A stretch of DNA of 64,000 nt from Microbacterium endophyticum (GTDB lineage: Bacteria; Actinomycetota; Actinomycetes; Actinomycetales; Microbacteriaceae), in contig NZ_CP049255.1 of the NCBI RefSeq assembly GCF_011047135.1, positions 2,542,001-2,606,000 of the forward strand. The letters run 5' to 3'. Both the position numbers and the translations under genes were made by a program. Shown piece by piece: positions 62,701 to 64,000 of the stretch (the first letter of the stretch is position 1; each line of letters begins with the position of its first letter). Below the pieces are notes generated by a model. The model was not told the origin of the DNA. It did not search any database and was given only the letters and a program-made list of their open reading frames with translations.

Positions 62701-62837
62701 TCATCGAGCGAGTGCAGGCCGCGGCATCCGTCATGCAAGGCGTGAGCTTTACCGCGCCGTACGAGCAGCACTGCCGAGACGAGCACTCGTTTGGCCTCTG
62801 CCGCATTCACACCATCAGCGCGGTGAGTTCGTCGTGA
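59727..62837 (+). CDS. adnA: AdnA-like helicase-nuclease subunit (UvrD/REP family with PD-(D/E)XK nuclease)
   Basis: 1036 residues, matching AdnA. SF1 motor: Walker A GAPGTGKTATV (about 32), motif Ia LTPTRSAATAL, motif II VVFDDAQELT (the DDxQ form seen in AdnA rather than DExQD), motif III-like FGDPDVGSGAFRGA. C-terminal nuclease with EIVDLKTGKSEP and QLAAYQLAFATG, the PD-(D/E)XK and QxxxY elements; cysteines in IEECELNW and EQHCRDEHSFGLCRIH could hold a metal. With AdnB it resects DNA ends for recombination. Overlaps adnB by 4 bp. Confidence 0.93.
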   Translation: MADSSHSDASRHVSEQREIIDADHGASFVVVGAPGTGKTATVVARVAALVARGVSADSIVVLTPTRSAATALRDELGLAVGTATSGPLARSVASFAYGLVRAAEVAAGRESPQLLTGGDEDQIIRDLLDGDAEDEQDHGSRWPVELSPDVRSTTGFRSEVRAFIAECTTLGIDPRSLRDWAEKRDISAWAAMSSFMEEYLQVRARMRGAYRDAATLIREAIPLVRAGAAAHLGVVVFDDAQELTRGGIELAEALFERGVPVTAFGDPDVGSGAFRGATPENFARLTASLGSLHVLRIQHRGTPAQTDLVRRVTQHIGAVGVVDHRSAPVNAGADGSVRSRLARSPGEELDMIARALRERHVHDGIPWSQCAVIAHDGRQVAQLEAELVAREVPAHASGPGSTLGALRPVRDLLRVVSLAVDETAWELSAVEDALQGAGMDPIELRRLRSALRHTELSEGGIRPARELLMSAMRNPIEFVLLDTREGRRAARVAETITLLAEQRVGGASAHELLWTAWERSGNERTWHEASRGTGPLAAAANRDLDAIVSLFQAAKRFGERLPDAEALDFVRSVSDSDVAEDRLETSLSRDAVRVLTPAAAASTEFDTVIVAGVQEGVWPNTRLRGSALDTWRLAAAQDGAAGADDTIDRRRSAMHDELRLFVRAISRARRRLMITAVDDDDNGPSVIFDLLPPPEPLAAGSEHPLTLRGLVAAHRRTLTDHRSAPGARMGAAEQLALLADAGVAGASPDSWYTGLFPTSTSPLRDVSREDIRVSPSLMHTIEECELNWVIGDLGGDPGGAVAGLGTIIHAALETADSISEESMMRVVNSRWGELEFESPWRDRAERARAGDLVRRLHLYLRKFEAEGGRLVEAEPHFEVPLPLTGLEREPGTSDQHGVILSGYIDRVEQRADGAVEIVDLKTGKSEPQTDAKVAGNAQLAAYQLAFATGVIPGTAGLPSGGAKLLVLTPSAASRDFVTPHQAPLSAEERSAFIERVQAAASVMQGVSFTAPYEQHCRDEHSFGLCRIHTISAVSSS

Positions 62838-64000
62838 CCAGCTCAAAAGAGCGTTCCACCACCGTGCAGCCGACCATCTCGGCTCATGCGATTGCTGCAG
62901 CGCTTGGACAGTTTCCGCCGACCGACGAGCAAGTCGCGGTTATCGAGTCGCCGCTATCTCCCGCGCTGGTCGTTGCGGGCGCCGGAAGCGGCAAGACCGA
63001 AACGATGGCCTCTCGTGTCGTGTGGCTCGTCGCAAATGGCCTTGTGGCGCGCGACGAAATACTGGGCTTGACGTTCACGCGTAAAGCGGCGGGGGAGTTA
63101 TCCGAGCGAATCCATCGCAGGTTGACGCGGCTCGACGACTTTGGCCGTCACGGACTGCTTCCGCGGCTTGGTGAGCTTCACTCGTCGGGCATGCTCCAGG
63201 TCTTTTCGGGATTTGAAAGCACAGGAGATGAGGCGGCAAGATTTCAAGCGCTCGCAGACCTGCAGCAGCGGTTCCAGACCAACACTGAAACTTCGGTAGC
63301 GGTGGACCTTCTTTCGCGCCCTACCGTGTCGACCTACAACAGCTTCGCGGATGCGATCGTGCGCGAACACGCAGTGCGTGCAGGCCGCGATCCTGAGGCA
63401 GTGGTGCTTTCGGAGTCAGCAGCGTGGCTAATGATGCGCCGAACGCTACTTTCGAGCGACGACTCCCGACTTGAAGAGCGATCAGAGTCACTGCGGTCGA
63501 TCGTCGATGCGGCGCTTCGCATTGCGCGCGACGGCGTAGACAACGGCGCGGACTTCGACAGCGTCGATGCGTATGCACGAGAGTTCTCCTCCGTGCGTGA
63601 GCGGCCCTCCACTAACGCGCGAACGACCGTCTACGCCGACATCGCCGAAGCTGAGCGAAGAGTATCGGCGCTTCCGCTCTTGACAGCTCTGGCGCGCGAT
63701 TATGCAGCATTGAAACAGCGAAATGGTGTCATTGATTTTTCTGACCAGGTTGCAGGCGCGCTTGATTTGGTCGGCGCATACCCCGCGACAGCGGCAGAGA
63801 TCCGATCGAGGTACCGCGTCGTGCTCCTCGACGAATACCAAGACACATCCGTTGCGCAGACCGAGTTGCTCGCTACGTTGTTTCGTGGCGGAGCTGTCAT
63901 GGCTGTTGGTGATCCGCACCAGGCGATTTACGGGTGGAGAGGAGCTAGCGCCGGAAATCTAGGCGGATTTTCACACGCATTTGGACGGTCAGGCGACGCT
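62834..64000 (+). CDS. adnB: AdnB-like helicase-nuclease subunit, 5' part
   Basis: GTG at 62834 inside the adnA stop (GTGA); frame open to the window end, 389 codons. Q motif PPTDEQVAVIESP, Walker A VVAGAGSGKTETM (about 52-60), Ia LTFTRKAAGELSERIHR, motif II VLLDEYQDTS, motif III VGDPHQAIYGWRGAS. AdnB is the lead motor of the heterodimer; the C-terminal nuclease lies beyond the window. Confidence 0.94.
   Translation, partial: MTSSKERSTTVQPTISAHAIAAALGQFPPTDEQVAVIESPLSPALVVAGAGSGKTETMASRVVWLVANGLVARDEILGLTFTRKAAGELSERIHRRLTRLDDFGRHGLLPRLGELHSSGMLQVFSGFESTGDEAARFQALADLQQRFQTNTETSVAVDLLSRPTVSTYNSFADAIVREHAVRAGRDPEAVVLSESAAWLMMRRTLLSSDDSRLEERSESLRSIVDAALRIARDGVDNGADFDSVDAYAREFSSVRERPSTNARTTVYADIAEAERRVSALPLLTALARDYAALKQRNGVIDFSDQVAGALDLVGAYPATAAEIRSRYRVVLLDEYQDTSVAQTELLATLFRGGAVMAVGDPHQAIYGWRGASAGNLGGFSHAFGRSGDA

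Noticed and set aside
1..64000. CRISPR array, prophage, integrative element or tRNA genes
   Set aside because: No regularly spaced repeats, integrase, phage structural gene or cloverleaf with a matching anticodon was found; base composition is even throughout.

Overview
The window is about 64 kb of high-GC, gene-dense bacterial chromosome from an actinomycete, most probably a member of the Microbacteriaceae (Microbacterium-like). The evidence is codon use and base composition, frequent GTG/TTG starts, many TANNNT-6 nt-start arrangements typical of leaderless actinobacterial genes, and actinobacterial marker genes: a MarP-type protease, DUF3117 and DUF3107 proteins, an AdnAB-type helicase-nuclease, the Mrp/DUF1003/MgtE-N-CBS block, and succinylase-branch dap genes beside fdxA. 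I see no rRNA, tRNA, transposase, prophage, integrase or CRISPR array. No gene-free stretch exceeds 300 bp; the longest gaps (about 190-270 bp) hold a manganese riboswitch, a tandem glycine riboswitch, promoters and hairpins.

Layout. 1-7.3 kb: the tail of a VOC protein, an alpha/beta hydrolase without a serine nucleophile, a small membrane protein, YjdM/PhnA, a short UvrA-like ABC protein, a second VOC protein, an ABC-F ATPase and a stand-alone LysR-type DNA-binding domain. 7.4-12.6 kb: a TerC-type manganese exporter behind a yybP-ykoY riboswitch, a candidate cysteine-rich microprotein, a DHA2 drug exporter and an ABC exporter. 12.6-19.2 kb: one minus-strand operon, nrtR-nadA-nadB-nadC-cysteine desulfurase-glycosyltransferase, for de novo NAD synthesis; its promoter carries a candidate NrtR operator between -35 and -10. 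19.3-23.6 kb: the MarP-like protease, then a DUF5058 membrane protein, a second membrane protein and an M20 amidohydrolase that look like an uptake-and-hydrolysis module. 23.7-28.3 kb: glycine riboswitch and gcvT-gcvH-gcvP. 28.3-34.8 kb: a CPBP protease and a complete peptide ABC importer whose two ATPases are fused. 34.8-40.2 kb: a small membrane protein, TypA/BipA, a beta-lactamase-like lipoprotein, and an XRE-cupin regulator divergent from the AzlCD amino-acid exporter. 40.2-46.4 kb: fdxA, dapC, citrate synthase, PPK2, dapD and dapE. 46.4-56.7 kb: a mannosyltransferase-like protein, DUF3117, an O-methyltransferase, TatB, the MgtE-N/CBS-DUF1003-Mrp block, a stress protein, aminopeptidase P, an EEP phosphatase, a PHP phosphoesterase and a PLDc_N-SHOCT protein. 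56.7-64 kb: a DEAD-box helicase, a ferritin-like protein, DUF3107, and adnA followed by the start of adnB, which runs off the window.

All recognisable genes belong to known families, so I do not claim a wholly new defence or mobile system. The points most worth a second look are: a polar heptamer, GGGGGAG, found 16 times on the + strand and never on the - strand in a hand scan, in genes of both orientations; the Shine-Dalgarno of terC held in the closing stem of its manganese riboswitch; the NrtR promoter/operator; a widespread leaderless-start pattern; the channel-less MgtE-like protein fused to a PRC-barrel; the LysR domain with a basic tail; and long inverted repeats between co-oriented genes.
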